This document shows positions 41,576 through 51,077 of a DNA stretch of 64,000 nucleotides, piece after piece. The first letter of the stretch is position 1. Each line of letters opens with the position of its first letter. The notes below the pieces were generated by a model. That model was not told the DNA's origin and did no database searches. It saw nothing but the letters and a program-made list of their open reading frames with translations. Source of the DNA: Actinomyces graevenitzii C83 (GTDB lineage Bacteria > Actinomycetota > Actinomycetes > Actinomycetales > Actinomycetaceae); NCBI RefSeq assembly GCF_000239695.1, contig NZ_JH470338.1, positions 461,958-525,957 on the forward strand. The letters are read 5' to 3'. The translations under genes were made by a program, and so were the position numbers.

Positions 41576-42325
41576 TTACTTACGCATCTTGCCTAGCGCC
41601 TGGCGTAGCTGCTTACCACGGTGCTTTAGGCCCCAGCGAGTAACCAGCTTTAGTTCCTCAGTGAAGATGCCGCCAGAAAGCTTGGACTCCCCCGCTTCAC
41701 GCTCAAGGAAAGTAATAGGCATCTCTACAATGCGTCCACCTGCCTGGTATACCAGCAAAGTCATGTTGACTTGGAAACCATAGCCCAGCGCCTCAACCTT
41801 ATTTAGGTCCATACGGCGTAGCAGATCGGCGCGGTAAACACGGAAGCCTGCGGTAGCGTCACGCACATTTAGCCCCAGAGCCAAGTTGATGTACACGTTT
41901 CCGGCGCGCGAAAGCAGTACACGCTTTTGTGACCAACCCTGCGTAGCGCCGCCACTGATCCAACGTGAACCAATCACTAGATCAGGCTTATCCGCCATCT
42001 CAGCGCGCTGAATCAGCAGCGCTAAGTCCTCAGCGCGGTGAGAGCCATCAGCATCCATCTCAATGATTAGCTCAAAATCATTTTCTAGCGCCCACTTAAA
42101 ACCGGCTAGATAAGCCGGGCCTAGACCATTTTTCTCAGTGCGGTGCAGTACGTGGATGTGGTCATCATCCTGGGCACGGGCGTCAGCTAAATCCCCGGTG
42201 CCGTCAGGAGAGTTGTCATCAATTACTAAAATGTGTGCTTGTACAGCCGCGCTGCGTACGCGATCAAGAGCAGTTGGTAGGGAATCTATCTCATTGTAGG
42301 TAGGGATAAGCACAACCGAACGCAT
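41576..42325 (-). CDS. ppm1: Polyprenol monophosphomannose synthase (DPM1-like GT2)
   Basis: 249 residues. GT2 glycosyltransferase: VVLIPTYNEIDSLP, DDNSPDGTGD, the DxD in EMDADGSHRAED, GSRWISGGATQGW, and FREREAGESKLSGG-type ending (FLEREAGESKLSGG). It makes polyprenyl-phosphate-mannose, donor for lipoglycan and protein mannosylation outside the membrane. Lnt lies directly upstream; in mycobacteria both are one protein (Ppm1 D2 and D1), here they are separate genes 118 nt apart. ATG 42325 has AAGGAG 6-7 nt upstream. Confidence 0.92.
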   Translation of the reverse strand: MRSVVLIPTYNEIDSLPTALDRVRSAAVQAHILVIDDNSPDGTGDLADARAQDDDHIHVLHRTEKNGLGPAYLAGFKWALENDFELIIEMDADGSHRAEDLALLIQRAEMADKPDLVIGSRWISGGATQGWSQKRVLLSRAGNVYINLALGLNVRDATAGFRVYRADLLRRMDLNKVEALGYGFQVNMTLLVYQAGGRIVEMPITFLEREAGESKLSGGIFTEELKLVTRWGLKHRGKQLRQALGKMRK

Positions 42326-42443
42326 GAAGGCTCCTTAAAACTAGGGCAGGGCACAAAGCCGCTTTAGGGGATACGGCGGCAGCTTGCCACCCGCGTTAAG
42401 AGAATACCACCACTGTGGTAAATCTGAATGGGATCATTAAAAA

Positions 42444-44030
42444 CTATTTACTTTTAGTTTTCTTTTTTAAGATCGGCACTGCGAACGCAAAACCTAAGCC
42501 CACAATTACAAACCCAAAGGTTAAAAAGCCATCAATGAGCCCGCCGCAGCGGTCAGCGATAGTAATGTCGCGGCGCAAAGGTAGGTCATCCACAATGGCC
42601 ATCTGGGTGCCACTTTTAGCCAAGCTACGAATCTGGCCATCAGGGCTGATCGTGGCGCTAATGCCGGTGGTAGACACCTGCACTACGGCTCGTCCATGAA
42701 TGACTGCCTGCAAGCGGCCCATATATAGCTGTTGGCGTGACTCATCAGAGCCGACAAAAGAAGCATTATTGGTGGGAATATATAGGGCCTGCCCGCCCTG
42801 GTGCACCCCGGCGCGAAGCTCATTGTCATAAGCCACCTCGAAACAGATCCCCACCGCCAGCTTGGCTTTACGCCCATCGCGGGTAGTGAAAGTCAAAGTA
42901 TGTGAGCCACTGCCCGCACGCATATCGGTGCTAATGCGGTCAACCTGTTTGGTGATTTTACGTAAAGTGCCCCGCCAAGGCACATACTCCCCAAAAGGTA
43001 CCGGATGGTGTTTACGGTAAATTTCTCCCGCCCCATCAGCCCCATTCCAAACGATCATGTCGTTATAGCGGCTGGAGGCGCCGTCGTCGTAAAGCACACC
43101 ACCAACCACAATCGGGGCCTTAATATCCTCACTGGCCTGCGTAACCACGGCGGCCACCTGCGGGTAAGAGCGCGGGTCTAAATCAGCTGAATTTTCCGGC
43201 CACAACACCACATCTACCCCACCGGCGCCAACCTCGCCCTGTAGCTTGCGCGTGCCCGCCACATGCTGGCCAGTTACCAGCATTTCTCGGCTAAAAGCCT
43301 GGCTGGGATCCTTACCGGGGATACTTCCCTGCACCGCCCCCACCCGCAATATGCCCGCCTGGGCGGCAGTCGGTAACTCAATAAAAGTAGGCCCCAGCAC
43401 TAGCAAAGCCGCTAACGCCAATGCAGTTACCGCCTTCTCCAGGCGCAAACGTAACAAGCTCACCAGTCCCAAAGCGCCCAGTGAACCTAGCAAAGCCACC
43501 ACAAACGTTAAACCACTAGAACCCAGCCAGCTAGCTAGTGGCAGCAGGGGCGAATAAATTTGCGACTGCGCCAGGCGCGCCCACGCAAAACCACCCAGCG
43601 GCCAGCTAGAACGCAGCTGCTCACAGCCAGCAAATAAAAACGCAAAAATCGCGGCGCCACTAAGCAGATGCTCACGCACCCAGGCCGTGCCACTAACTGC
43701 CGCCCACAGCCAAGCAAACACCGCTAAATACAGTGACTCAAAAATAGTTAACGCCACCCAGCCCAGCGGATTACCCATAGACACCTGGGTGAACTGAAAC
43801 AAGGGCGCAAACAAGCCAACTGCGTAGCAAAAACCTAGGCGGAAGCTACCGGCGCGCTCGCGGGTAAGCAGGTACAGCGCCCCCACGCCGCCAATAGGCA
43901 CCGCCCACACAGGCGTGTAAAAAAACTTGGCAACCACTAGCCCCAGGGCCAAAGCCAAAACACACAAAGCCAAAAAATGCTTTGCCCCACCCGGCGCAGC
44001 CAAGCCAGGCAAGCTTATACGTTTGACCAC
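42444..44030 (-). CDS. lnt: Apolipoprotein N-acyltransferase
   Basis: 528 residues. About six N-terminal membrane helices, then the nitrilase-like periplasmic domain (about 220-480) with the catalytic Glu in VLWPENSADLDPRSYP, Lys in YRKHHPVPFGEYVPWR and Cys in VGICFEVAYDNE, then a last C-terminal helix (FLTFGFVIVGLGFAFAVPIL) and basic tail. Adds the third acyl chain to lipoproteins, so the three lipoproteins at 881-6147 and RibY are expected substrates. The start overlaps the end of helY by 16 nt. Confidence 0.92.
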   Translation of the reverse strand: MVKRISLPGLAAPGGAKHFLALCVLALALGLVVAKFFYTPVWAVPIGGVGALYLLTRERAGSFRLGFCYAVGLFAPLFQFTQVSMGNPLGWVALTIFESLYLAVFAWLWAAVSGTAWVREHLLSGAAIFAFLFAGCEQLRSSWPLGGFAWARLAQSQIYSPLLPLASWLGSSGLTFVVALLGSLGALGLVSLLRLRLEKAVTALALAALLVLGPTFIELPTAAQAGILRVGAVQGSIPGKDPSQAFSREMLVTGQHVAGTRKLQGEVGAGGVDVVLWPENSADLDPRSYPQVAAVVTQASEDIKAPIVVGGVLYDDGASSRYNDMIVWNGADGAGEIYRKHHPVPFGEYVPWRGTLRKITKQVDRISTDMRAGSGSHTLTFTTRDGRKAKLAVGICFEVAYDNELRAGVHQGGQALYIPTNNASFVGSDESRQQLYMGRLQAVIHGRAVVQVSTTGISATISPDGQIRSLAKSGTQMAIVDDLPLRRDITIADRCGGLIDGFLTFGFVIVGLGFAFAVPILKKKTKSK

Positions 44031-46765
44031 GCCACTACTCCCCTATTCAAGCCGGCCTCCAAACGCACCAGGTCAGTTACCGCAATAGTCTCCAACTGCC
44101 CATCCAAAGCCAAAGAACGCATTTGGCGCACCAGATCCAAAAGCTGCTTGCACCAGCGCACAAAATCACCAGCGCCCATCTCACTTAGAGCCAGGACATC
44201 TTTAAGATCTGCTCCGTTCACCCAATCGTTAATAGCCTCAGCTAAATCCCATTGGGCATCCCCGCTGCGCGCCAGCTCCACTGCCAGTTCCTGCACATGA
44301 ATTCGCTCGGCCTGATCAGTGGTTTTACGTAGGGCCTTACCCAAAGTGCCGTCACTAAAAGCCACCTTGGAACCAATACGCGGCTCAAACACGCAGCTAG
44401 AGGCCACCCCTGCTAACTGTGCGGGAGACAGATTAGCCCACACCCCATTAACCAGGCACTGGGCCACCAGTAGATCACGTTCAGCATAGATACGCGCCAA
44501 CAACTTACCGCGTGCAGTTGGGCGCAGCTGGTCTGCTTCACGCTCCAGGTAGCCAAAATGCTCTAGAACCTTGCACACCGCCTCAAAAGTGCGGGCGATA
44601 GAAGAAGTACGCGCATGCACGCGGGCACTAATGCGGTCAGCTTCCCTCTGCGCCTTAGCCCATTTACGCCCCACCACCGCATGTTCCTCACGGTGCGGGC
44701 AGCTGTGACAAGGATGCTCACGCAGCTGACTGCGCAGCTGGTCAAGGCGTACGCGTAGCTGCTTGGTGCGCACGGACTGCTTAGCGCGTAGCTTCGCGGG
44801 TTTCAAATCTCCTCCCGCCACCATCTGCGATAGGCGCGCGGCAGTTTTCTTAAGGGCACTATGGTTACGTGCCCCCACGCTGTGGCCAAGCTGCATTTTG
44901 CCCAGCACCACCGCCGGGCCTTTAAGCTCAAGAGGGGTAAGTACCTGCACCTTAGCGGTCTCATCCACAATGCTCAGCAGCGGCAAGCCCGCCGCGTCCT
45001 GGCGCCGCTCCAGCACCACCGCATGGCGCGAACGACGGCCCACGCGTAGCAAAATCACATCCCCACGCTTCAAGGCGCGCATTTGGGAGGTTAAATAGCG
45101 GGTTTCATCAGCGCTAATAAGCTGTTTGAGCTCTTTATCGCCGGACGAAATATCCAGCAGTAGCTGCGCATAGCTGATGTAGTCCCCATGTGAGCAGCGC
45201 ATTTGCGAACTGAGATTATCAGCTTTGGCACGGGCTTTACGGGCGCTCGCGGCTAGTTCCACTACCGCCCGGTCAGCTTGGAACTGGGCGAAAGATGACT
45301 CCAAAATGTCGCGAGCCACATTGTAGTTGGTGCGCGAGAGCAGGTTAACCGCCATATTGTAGTTAGGCGTGAAAGCGCTTTTGAGTGGGTAGGAGCGTTT
45401 GGAGGCCAGCGAGGCCACGGTTTGGGCTTCTACCTGCCCGGCTCCCAGCACGACGGCGTAACCGATACTGTCAATGCCGCGCCGGCCAGCTCGCCCAGTT
45501 AGCTGAGTGTACTGGCCGGGGGTGAGTTGGTTATGAGCTTGGCCGTCCCATTTACGTAAAGATTCCAGCACCACTGTGCGCGCAGGCATGTTAACCCCCA
45601 GGGCCAGAGTTTCGGTGGCATAAACCACCTTAACTAGGCCTTGGGCAAAGAGCTGCTCAACAGTTTCTTTAAAAGCCGTAAGCATTCCGGCGTGGTGGGC
45701 AGCAATGCCGTGTTCTAGGGCGCTAGCCCAGCTGTAAAAACCCACAGCGGCCAGATCCGCGCCAGAAAGCTGGGCGGTATTGGCCTGAATAATCCTCCTG
45801 ATCTGCTGCGCTTCTTCAGCAGTGGTCAGGTTTATGCCTGCATTCATGGCTTGGGAAACAGCTTCTTCACAGCCGTTGCGGGAAAACACGAATACGATTG
45901 CCGGCAGCATATGGGCTTTATGCAGCGCTTCAATCACCACTGAGCGACGCGGCGGGGTAAGTGAAGGCGGGGCTGGGAAGCGTCCCGGGCGCGGTGGGCG
46001 CTTATAGCCGCCTTGAGCGCGCCGGGCTCGGTGCAAGGCGCTGGTTAGATCACGGTTAATGACGGCGCCACTATCTGTATCCTCATGGCTGTAGAGCGGA
46101 AATAGTTTACGCCCCACCATCATGAACTGCTTAAGCGGCACTGGACGATGCTCACTAACAATTACCTGACAGTGTCCACGAACTTCTTCTAGCCACTGAC
46201 CAAACTCTTCCGCATTTGAAACGGTTGCCGACAGGGCCACTACCTGTACGCTGGCCTCTAGGTGAATAATGGATTCTTCCCATACCGGCCCACGGAAACG
46301 GTCCGCTAGGTAGTGCACCTCATCCATCACCACATAGGCCAGGTTTTCCAGGTCCGCCGAGCCGGCGTAAAGCATGTTACGCAAAACCTCAGTAGTCATT
46401 ACGACTATGGGTGCGTGGGGGTTGATGGAATTGTCTCCGGTTAAAAGGCCGACGACGTCGTGGCCGTAGCGGGTCACCAGGTCCAGGTATTTTTGGTTAC
46501 TTAAAGCCTTAATGGGGGTGGTGTAGAAAGTTTTGCGTCCACTCATAAGCCCCAGGTAGACGGCGAACTCCCCCACCACAGTTTTACCAGCTCCGGTAGG
46601 GGCGGCCACCAACACTGACTTGCCCTCCTCCAGGGCCCGGCAGCCTTCTAACTGAAAATCATCAAGTGGAAAATCGTATTGCGCCTCAAAACGAGCTAGG
46701 CGCGTAGCCTCATGCTTAGCTAAGGCACGTGCGGCTGCATAGCGCTCAGCCGGAGAAGATCCCAT
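44015..46765 (-). CDS. helY: Ski2/Mtr4-like DEVH-box RNA helicase HelY
   Basis: 916 residues. Walker A APTGAGKT (about 55-62), DEVH (VMDEVHYLADRFRG), SAT (ALSATVSNAEEF), motif VI QLTGRAGRRGID, then a winged-helix and DSHCT-type C-terminus containing HPCHSCPHREEH. HelY is conserved across actinobacteria after tatC. Likely an RNA-remodelling helicase. ATG 46765 overlaps the stop of the lipid kinase by 1 nt (TAATG), so the kinase, helY and lnt are one transcription unit. Confidence 0.92.
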   Translation of the reverse strand: MGSSPAERYAAARALAKHEATRLARFEAQYDFPLDDFQLEGCRALEEGKSVLVAAPTGAGKTVVGEFAVYLGLMSGRKTFYTTPIKALSNQKYLDLVTRYGHDVVGLLTGDNSINPHAPIVVMTTEVLRNMLYAGSADLENLAYVVMDEVHYLADRFRGPVWEESIIHLEASVQVVALSATVSNAEEFGQWLEEVRGHCQVIVSEHRPVPLKQFMMVGRKLFPLYSHEDTDSGAVINRDLTSALHRARRAQGGYKRPPRPGRFPAPPSLTPPRRSVVIEALHKAHMLPAIVFVFSRNGCEEAVSQAMNAGINLTTAEEAQQIRRIIQANTAQLSGADLAAVGFYSWASALEHGIAAHHAGMLTAFKETVEQLFAQGLVKVVYATETLALGVNMPARTVVLESLRKWDGQAHNQLTPGQYTQLTGRAGRRGIDSIGYAVVLGAGQVEAQTVASLASKRSYPLKSAFTPNYNMAVNLLSRTNYNVARDILESSFAQFQADRAVVELAASARKARAKADNLSSQMRCSHGDYISYAQLLLDISSGDKELKQLISADETRYLTSQMRALKRGDVILLRVGRRSRHAVVLERRQDAAGLPLLSIVDETAKVQVLTPLELKGPAVVLGKMQLGHSVGARNHSALKKTAARLSQMVAGGDLKPAKLRAKQSVRTKQLRVRLDQLRSQLREHPCHSCPHREEHAVVGRKWAKAQREADRISARVHARTSSIARTFEAVCKVLEHFGYLEREADQLRPTARGKLLARIYAERDLLVAQCLVNGVWANLSPAQLAGVASSCVFEPRIGSKVAFSDGTLGKALRKTTDQAERIHVQELAVELARSGDAQWDLAEAINDWVNGADLKDVLALSEMGAGDFVRWCKQLLDLVRQMRSLALDGQLETIAVTDLVRLEAGLNRGVVAWSNV

Positions 46766-47709
46766 TAGTTATTACTCCAGTTATCAACCAGCGTTAAAGC
46801 ATCAGAAATTACTTCCAAAGTCACCGGGGCGTGGCCAAGAGGTTCACCGTCACCGTAAAGCAGCGGCAAATCTGGGCCATCAATAGTGAGCGTGGAGGCA
46901 TTAGTCATGTGTACTGCCGGGTGGTTTACGTGGGTACCGGAAAAAATGCGGGGAAACACCCGCAGTACCGTAAAGCGCGCCACCGGATCTACACTCACCA
47001 AGGTTCCCTGACCATCAGTGGCACTGGCCTGCGGGGCGATGTGCATGCCCCCGCCATAGTAGGAAGTGTTAGCGAAAGCCACCAGGTGCAAGCGCTGAGC
47101 AGGCAGCTTGACGCCGTCTAGGGTCAGCTCATAGTGGTAGCCCTTAAGCGTGGCAAATTCACGTACTGCTGCACGCACATACCTGCCCCGGTTGCGCGGC
47201 CAGTCATAGTTGTTAGCGCGCTGGTTAATAGCTGCATCCACACCAGCAGTTACCACGCTCAGCACCCAGCGTTGCCTGCGATCATCGGCTGCGAAGGTAG
47301 CTTTAATTAGATCAGTTTTAAGTGTGTTTAGGGGCCCAGCTTTAAGGTTGTTTAGTAATCGATCGGCGCTGCGACGCCAGTCGGTAATACCAAAGTGACG
47401 GGCGCCGTCGTTACCAGTACCTGCCGGAATAATAGCTAAAGCCGCCTCTGTATCAGCCACCGCATCTAAGGCTAAGGTGACTGTGCCATCTCCCCCAGCT
47501 ACTACCAGCAGGTCGTAGCTGCCTATTTCCAGGGAGCTTAGACGTGAAAGCGAATCCACCAGATTGTCGCCGGTGACATCTATAAAATCGAAAGCTCCCA
47601 GACGCGTCGCATCATGCTCAAGCGCATTGAATTTACGCATCAGATAGCGGTAGGCGGCTAGGCCATTACCAGCACCAGCCGCCTTATTACCAAGTAGTAC
47701 TATCCGCAT
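46765..47709 (-). CDS. Diacylglycerol kinase-like lipid kinase
   Basis: 314 residues. DAGK catalytic fold with the nucleotide motif VVAGGDGTVTLALDAV and PAGTGNDGARHFGI; ends with a beta domain (YGDGEPLGHAPVTLEVI). Recycles diacylglycerol to phosphatidic acid or phosphorylates a related lipid at the membrane face. Start ATG 47709 overlaps the tatC stop by 1 nt (TAATG), and its own stop overlaps helY. The same order tatC-kinase-helY is common in actinobacteria. Confidence 0.9.
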   Translation of the reverse strand: MRIVLLGNKAAGAGNGLAAYRYLMRKFNALEHDATRLGAFDFIDVTGDNLVDSLSRLSSLEIGSYDLLVVAGGDGTVTLALDAVADTEAALAIIPAGTGNDGARHFGITDWRRSADRLLNNLKAGPLNTLKTDLIKATFAADDRRQRWVLSVVTAGVDAAINQRANNYDWPRNRGRYVRAAVREFATLKGYHYELTLDGVKLPAQRLHLVAFANTSYYGGGMHIAPQASATDGQGTLVSVDPVARFTVLRVFPRIFSGTHVNHPAVHMTNASTLTIDGPDLPLLYGDGEPLGHAPVTLEVISDALTLVDNWSNN

Positions 47710-48572
47710 TAGCTGTTGGCCGGTCCAATCTGCGCAGTGCTAGGGGTAGCCAGGGCAGCATCAAGGGCGGCGTCTTCTTCAGCCATACGCTTGGCGCGAC
47801 GCTTGTCTCGCAGCATCGCAATACCGCAAGCCCCAAAGTAGAGCGCACAAATCGGTAGCGCCATAAAAATCATGGACCAAGGGTCAGGCAGTGGGTTAGC
47901 GATAGCCATGAAAATAAAGACAAAGACCACTGCGATACGCCAGCCACGCAGCATGGTCCGGCCCTTAATCAGACCCAGGTGGTTTAGCCCCACCATCATT
48001 TCAGGGAACAAGAAAGCCAAACCAAAGACCAGCAGCAGGCGGGTCACAAAAGACAGGTACTGGCTAGCATCCAGGTATCCGGTAGAAGAAGTCGGGATGA
48101 AACCGGTAAGCACATCCACAGCGTGAGGAATCAGCCAGATACCCAGCAGACAGCCACATATAAACAAAGCCAGCCCGGCTAGGCCGTAGCCCAGCGCCAG
48201 TAGCTTCTCTTTCGGCAGCAACCCTGGGGCAATAAACGCCCAAAACTGGTAGATCCACAAAGGAGCCGAGCCAACAAAGCCCGCCCACATAGATACACGC
48301 AGCTTGATATCGAAGGAAGATAGTACAGTCCCAAAGTTAACAGTGACATTGTGACCATGCGCGCGCGCCACTTCCAGCGGATTAGTCAGCACCGCAAAAG
48401 CCTGGTCGTAAAAGATCCAGGCCACGATGGTTCCAACTAACACACCCAGGGCAGCAATAATTAAACGGTTGCGTGCCTCGCGCAGGTGCGCCCCCAAAGA
48501 CATGCGTGCTTCAGGGTTGTCCTTACGCTTACGTAGCTTAAAACGCTTCTTCTTGGGCGTGTCCTCAGCCAC
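47709..48572 (-). CDS. tatC: Sec-independent (Tat) translocase subunit TatC
   Basis: 287 residues from GTG 48572, chosen because AGAAGGAA lies about 6 nt upstream; a start 23 codons earlier falls inside the upstream hairpin. Cytoplasmic basic N-terminus, then MSLGAHLREARNRLIIAALG (the conserved LxELRxR-type region), six membrane helices, and QFWAFIAPGLLPKEK (the F-P-G-L motif of loop 2). TatC recognises twin-arginine signals with TatA. A Tat-type signal is seen here on RibY (SRRQAVSLLG). Confidence 0.94.
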   Translation of the reverse strand: MAEDTPKKKRFKLRKRKDNPEARMSLGAHLREARNRLIIAALGVLVGTIVAWIFYDQAFAVLTNPLEVARAHGHNVTVNFGTVLSSFDIKLRVSMWAGFVGSAPLWIYQFWAFIAPGLLPKEKLLALGYGLAGLALFICGCLLGIWLIPHAVDVLTGFIPTSSTGYLDASQYLSFVTRLLLVFGLAFLFPEMMVGLNHLGLIKGRTMLRGWRIAVVFVFIFMAIANPLPDPWSMIFMALPICALYFGACGIAMLRDKRRAKRMAEEDAALDAALATPSTAQIGPANS

Positions 48573-48603
48573 CTGTATTCCTTCTACAAAAATCGAAACC
48601 GCA

Positions 48604-48645
48604 CTAAGCGTGCAGGGCAGACCCCACGGCCTACCCTGCACTTAG
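48604..48645 (-). promoter_or_regulatory. Hairpin between tatA and tatC
   Basis: CTAAG-GTGCAGGG pairs with CCCTGCACTTAG with a one-base bulge, and the inner AG-CC/GG-CT extend it with mismatches. It sits 32 nt before the tatC start in the same-strand tatA-tatC spacer. Without a T run it may set tatA:tatC expression ratio by partial termination or mRNA protection; inference. Confidence 0.55.
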
Positions 48646-48656
48646 TCAGCTATGCG

Positions 48657-48911
48657 TCACTTAGCCTCGCCCTGCTGCTCAGGGGCGGCCTGAGGCTGGG
48701 AAGGCTGGGTGTAGTAAGTACCCTCCTGAGGAGTGATCTGTGCCTGCTTCTGTGCAGGAGCATCCTCCTCCTTGAGTTCCTTAACTTCCTTCTTAAGGAC
48801 CTTCATCGACTTGCCGAGGCTACCGGCGATCTCCGGCAGCTTGTTGGCGCCGAACAGCAAAATCAACAAGACGATGATTACGATCCAGTGCCAGGGGCGA
48901 AATGCTCCCAT
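48657..48911 (-). CDS. tatA: Tat translocase subunit TatA
   Basis: 84 residues from ATG 48911 (GGAAGG upstream); an upstream in-frame start adds 48 unrelated residues and is rejected. One membrane helix (HWIVIIVLLILLFGANKLPE, with the FG-x-x-x-LPE hinge), then the amphipathic helix IAGSLGKSMKVLKKEVKELK and an acidic/Gln-rich tail. Forms the Tat pore with TatC. Located after pafBC, as in mycobacteria. Confidence 0.93.
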   Translation of the reverse strand: MGAFRPWHWIVIIVLLILLFGANKLPEIAGSLGKSMKVLKKEVKELKEEDAPAQKQAQITPQEGTYYTQPSQPQAAPEQQGEAK

Positions 48912-49051
48912 AGTGAGCCTGCCTTCCAAAGACTTGGCATGAAAATTCATGTATGGACGGGGAAAGTTTACCGTTTTACCAGCCGATCCAAGAATCGGGG
49001 CCAGCCACAGCAAACCCATATACCTATTATCTTGCCACGAACCGGGCCAAA

Positions 49052-51049
49052 TCACTTCTTTAGGCTCACGCTTTGAGCATAGTTAGCCCGGGCTTTAGCT
49101 GCGCGAACACTGACTTTTTCTAACAATGTGGCAGGTTCTACAGCTAGCAGCTCACCGCTTGCGCGCAACACCACAGACTCTAGCCAGGCCTGGGAACGGC
49201 CAATTATTTCTATGGTGATGGTGCCGTCTTGGTTATAAATAACCTGTTTAGGGCTAGCTACTTGTGTCAACCAAATTCCACTAGGCCGGATACGCAAAGT
49301 GGCTGTTTTGGCTGTGCGACCCCAACTTTGGCCCCGGGCGCGACGACGTTTGTCAGCTGAGGTGTTGGGTTCTGGGGCGCCTTTGCGTACCTGGCCGCCC
49401 AGGCTTAACGCGCTGATGCGTTCTAGCCGGAAGCGGCGTTTAGCCCTGGCCCCATGACAGTAGCCCACCAGTGTAAGCCGGGCGCCGTCGCTAACTAGCC
49501 ACCAGGGGTCCACGTTGCGCTGGGAGCTAAGCCCAGCGGCGTCAACGTAGCTGAGCTTTAGGGCGCGCCCAGTCATAAGGGCTTCTAGTACTGTGGCAAA
49601 AACTTGGCTTAGGGCCGTGTTCATGGGGCCGGCCAGGTTTTTGGTCTCAGCGCTAGCGGCTGTTTCTAGCTCGGCTGCACCCGGGGTATTAGGGCTTAAC
49701 TGCAGTAATTGGTTTAGCTGGCGAGCGTAACTTTGCCAGGGGCCAGCTTCTAAAGCTGCCAGGGCAAAAGCCAAAACTTCACGGTCAAGCTCATCTAGAT
49801 GCAGCTGGTTAGCCAATCCCCCAGCGTTACTGAGGCTCACTTTACCCTCATGTAAATCAGCAAAATCAAAATCTAGCCCCTGCCAGGGCACATGATCGGC
49901 GCCGGCTAAGCTCAAGCTATCTACGTCTTTACGGATCTGCTGCGGGCTAACTCCAAAGTGACTAGCTAAGCTGTCAAAGCTTTGCCCCGGGTGCGTTTTA
50001 ACCCATTGCACCAGGGCTAACATGCGGGCCACAACTATGGTGGTGGGCGGGTAGACCTTAGGGCTTTTGGGTTTTGTCCGGCTAACTCCCCCCTCATCAT
50101 GGGCTGGCTTAGCTTCTATGTTTTCTAGGGCTTGCAACCGTCTTAGCACTGCTTGGGCTAGGTCAGCCGGCTCAAGCACCAGGGCCTGCTCCGCTAAGGA
50201 GCTAAGCGTAGACACTAGTTGCAGCTGATCACTTGGGTGATAGTCAAGTAGGTAGCGGTCTTGCCCCAGTGCCTTGGCATGGGCTTTTAACTGCCAGGCA
50301 CTATTTGGCGCTAACCAAAGCTTAGCTTGACAGTGTCTACTATCTGACGGCAGGGCCGGCTCTGGCCGCTCAGCCTCTGGCAGCGGCCGGGCATTTATCT
50401 GGCCCACTATGCGATCAACGCGAAAACGCCGGTAGGCCTGAGCTAGCTGATCAAAACCGTCAAGATACCAGCCCCCCTCAAGCACACTTAACTTAGCGCC
50501 CCACACCTGACGTTGACGTGGGCTGCGATCATGCAGGCCCTGATAGGCAAATTCCAGTTGGGCGCCTCTAGTTAAGCCCTGCACTACCTCTTGGCTAAGC
50601 TCCGGACCGGGCGTGGGCAGAGCCTTAAACACACGGTTGTATAAGGGGTAATAGGCCTTTAGTTTGGTTCGCACAATACTTAGCCGTGTACCAATAAAAC
50701 CGCCACTAAACAGGTGCGTGGCTAGTTCTAGGGTCAGCAGCTGCGCTGGCGATAAATCTGGTAACTGCGGACAGTAGCTGGTGGGGGTAAGTAGGTAGCG
50801 TTTATGGGGATGCGTGTTGGTGGGGTTATCTACATCAACTTCAGAGTTGATTACTATTCCCAGTTCACGTAGCGTGGCGCGGTCGCGCTCAAATCTACGC
50901 ACCTGTTTGCGCTCAACGCTGCTTTGGGTGGCTGCGTCATAGCCGCCCACCTGCCTAGTTATCTGCCGTAAGGTCAGTCCTCGCGGGTTGCCAGACAGCG
51001 CTAACAGCAGGTTAAGCACTCTCTCCTCAACACTGACTGGTTGGCTCAT
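49052..51049 (-). CDS. pafBC: Fused PafB-PafC WYL-domain transcriptional activator
   Basis: 665 residues made of two tandem modules, each a winged helix plus WYL domain. Module 1 is about 1-320 (VEERVLNLLLALSGNPRGLT, WYL-like GGWYLDGFDQLAQAYRRFRVDR). Module 2 is about 330-660 (RMLALVQWVKTHPGQSFDSL, DPWWLVSDGARLTLVGYCHG, RRFRLERIS). In mycobacteria PafB and PafC are two proteins that activate LexA/RecA-independent DNA-damage genes; fused forms occur in other actinobacteria. ATG 51049 has TAGGCT 6 nt upstream, back-to-back with the promoter of the divergent gene. No pup, proteasome or pafA gene is visible next to it. Confidence 0.9.
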   Translation of the reverse strand: MSQPVSVEERVLNLLLALSGNPRGLTLRQITRQVGGYDAATQSSVERKQVRRFERDRATLRELGIVINSEVDVDNPTNTHPHKRYLLTPTSYCPQLPDLSPAQLLTLELATHLFSGGFIGTRLSIVRTKLKAYYPLYNRVFKALPTPGPELSQEVVQGLTRGAQLEFAYQGLHDRSPRQRQVWGAKLSVLEGGWYLDGFDQLAQAYRRFRVDRIVGQINARPLPEAERPEPALPSDSRHCQAKLWLAPNSAWQLKAHAKALGQDRYLLDYHPSDQLQLVSTLSSLAEQALVLEPADLAQAVLRRLQALENIEAKPAHDEGGVSRTKPKSPKVYPPTTIVVARMLALVQWVKTHPGQSFDSLASHFGVSPQQIRKDVDSLSLAGADHVPWQGLDFDFADLHEGKVSLSNAGGLANQLHLDELDREVLAFALAALEAGPWQSYARQLNQLLQLSPNTPGAAELETAASAETKNLAGPMNTALSQVFATVLEALMTGRALKLSYVDAAGLSSQRNVDPWWLVSDGARLTLVGYCHGARAKRRFRLERISALSLGGQVRKGAPEPNTSADKRRRARGQSWGRTAKTATLRIRPSGIWLTQVASPKQVIYNQDGTITIEIIGRSQAWLESVVLRASGELLAVEPATLLEKVSVRAAKARANYAQSVSLKK

Positions 51050-51055
51050 GCCTTT

Positions 51056-51071
51056 AGCCTACAGGTAGGCT
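51056..51071. promoter_or_regulatory. Back-to-back leaderless promoters sharing a palindrome (pafBC / DUF3866)
   Basis: AGCCTACAGGTAGGCT contains TAGGCT on the minus strand (51056-51061) 6 nt before pafBC ATG 51049 and TAGGCT on the plus strand (51066-51071) 6 nt before ATG 51078. The two -10 boxes are 4 bp apart, so RNA polymerase cannot occupy both at once and each -35 lies inside the other gene. Arms AGCCTAC/GTAGGCT form a near-perfect palindrome. Confidence 0.7.
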
Positions 51072-51077
51072 ACAGCC

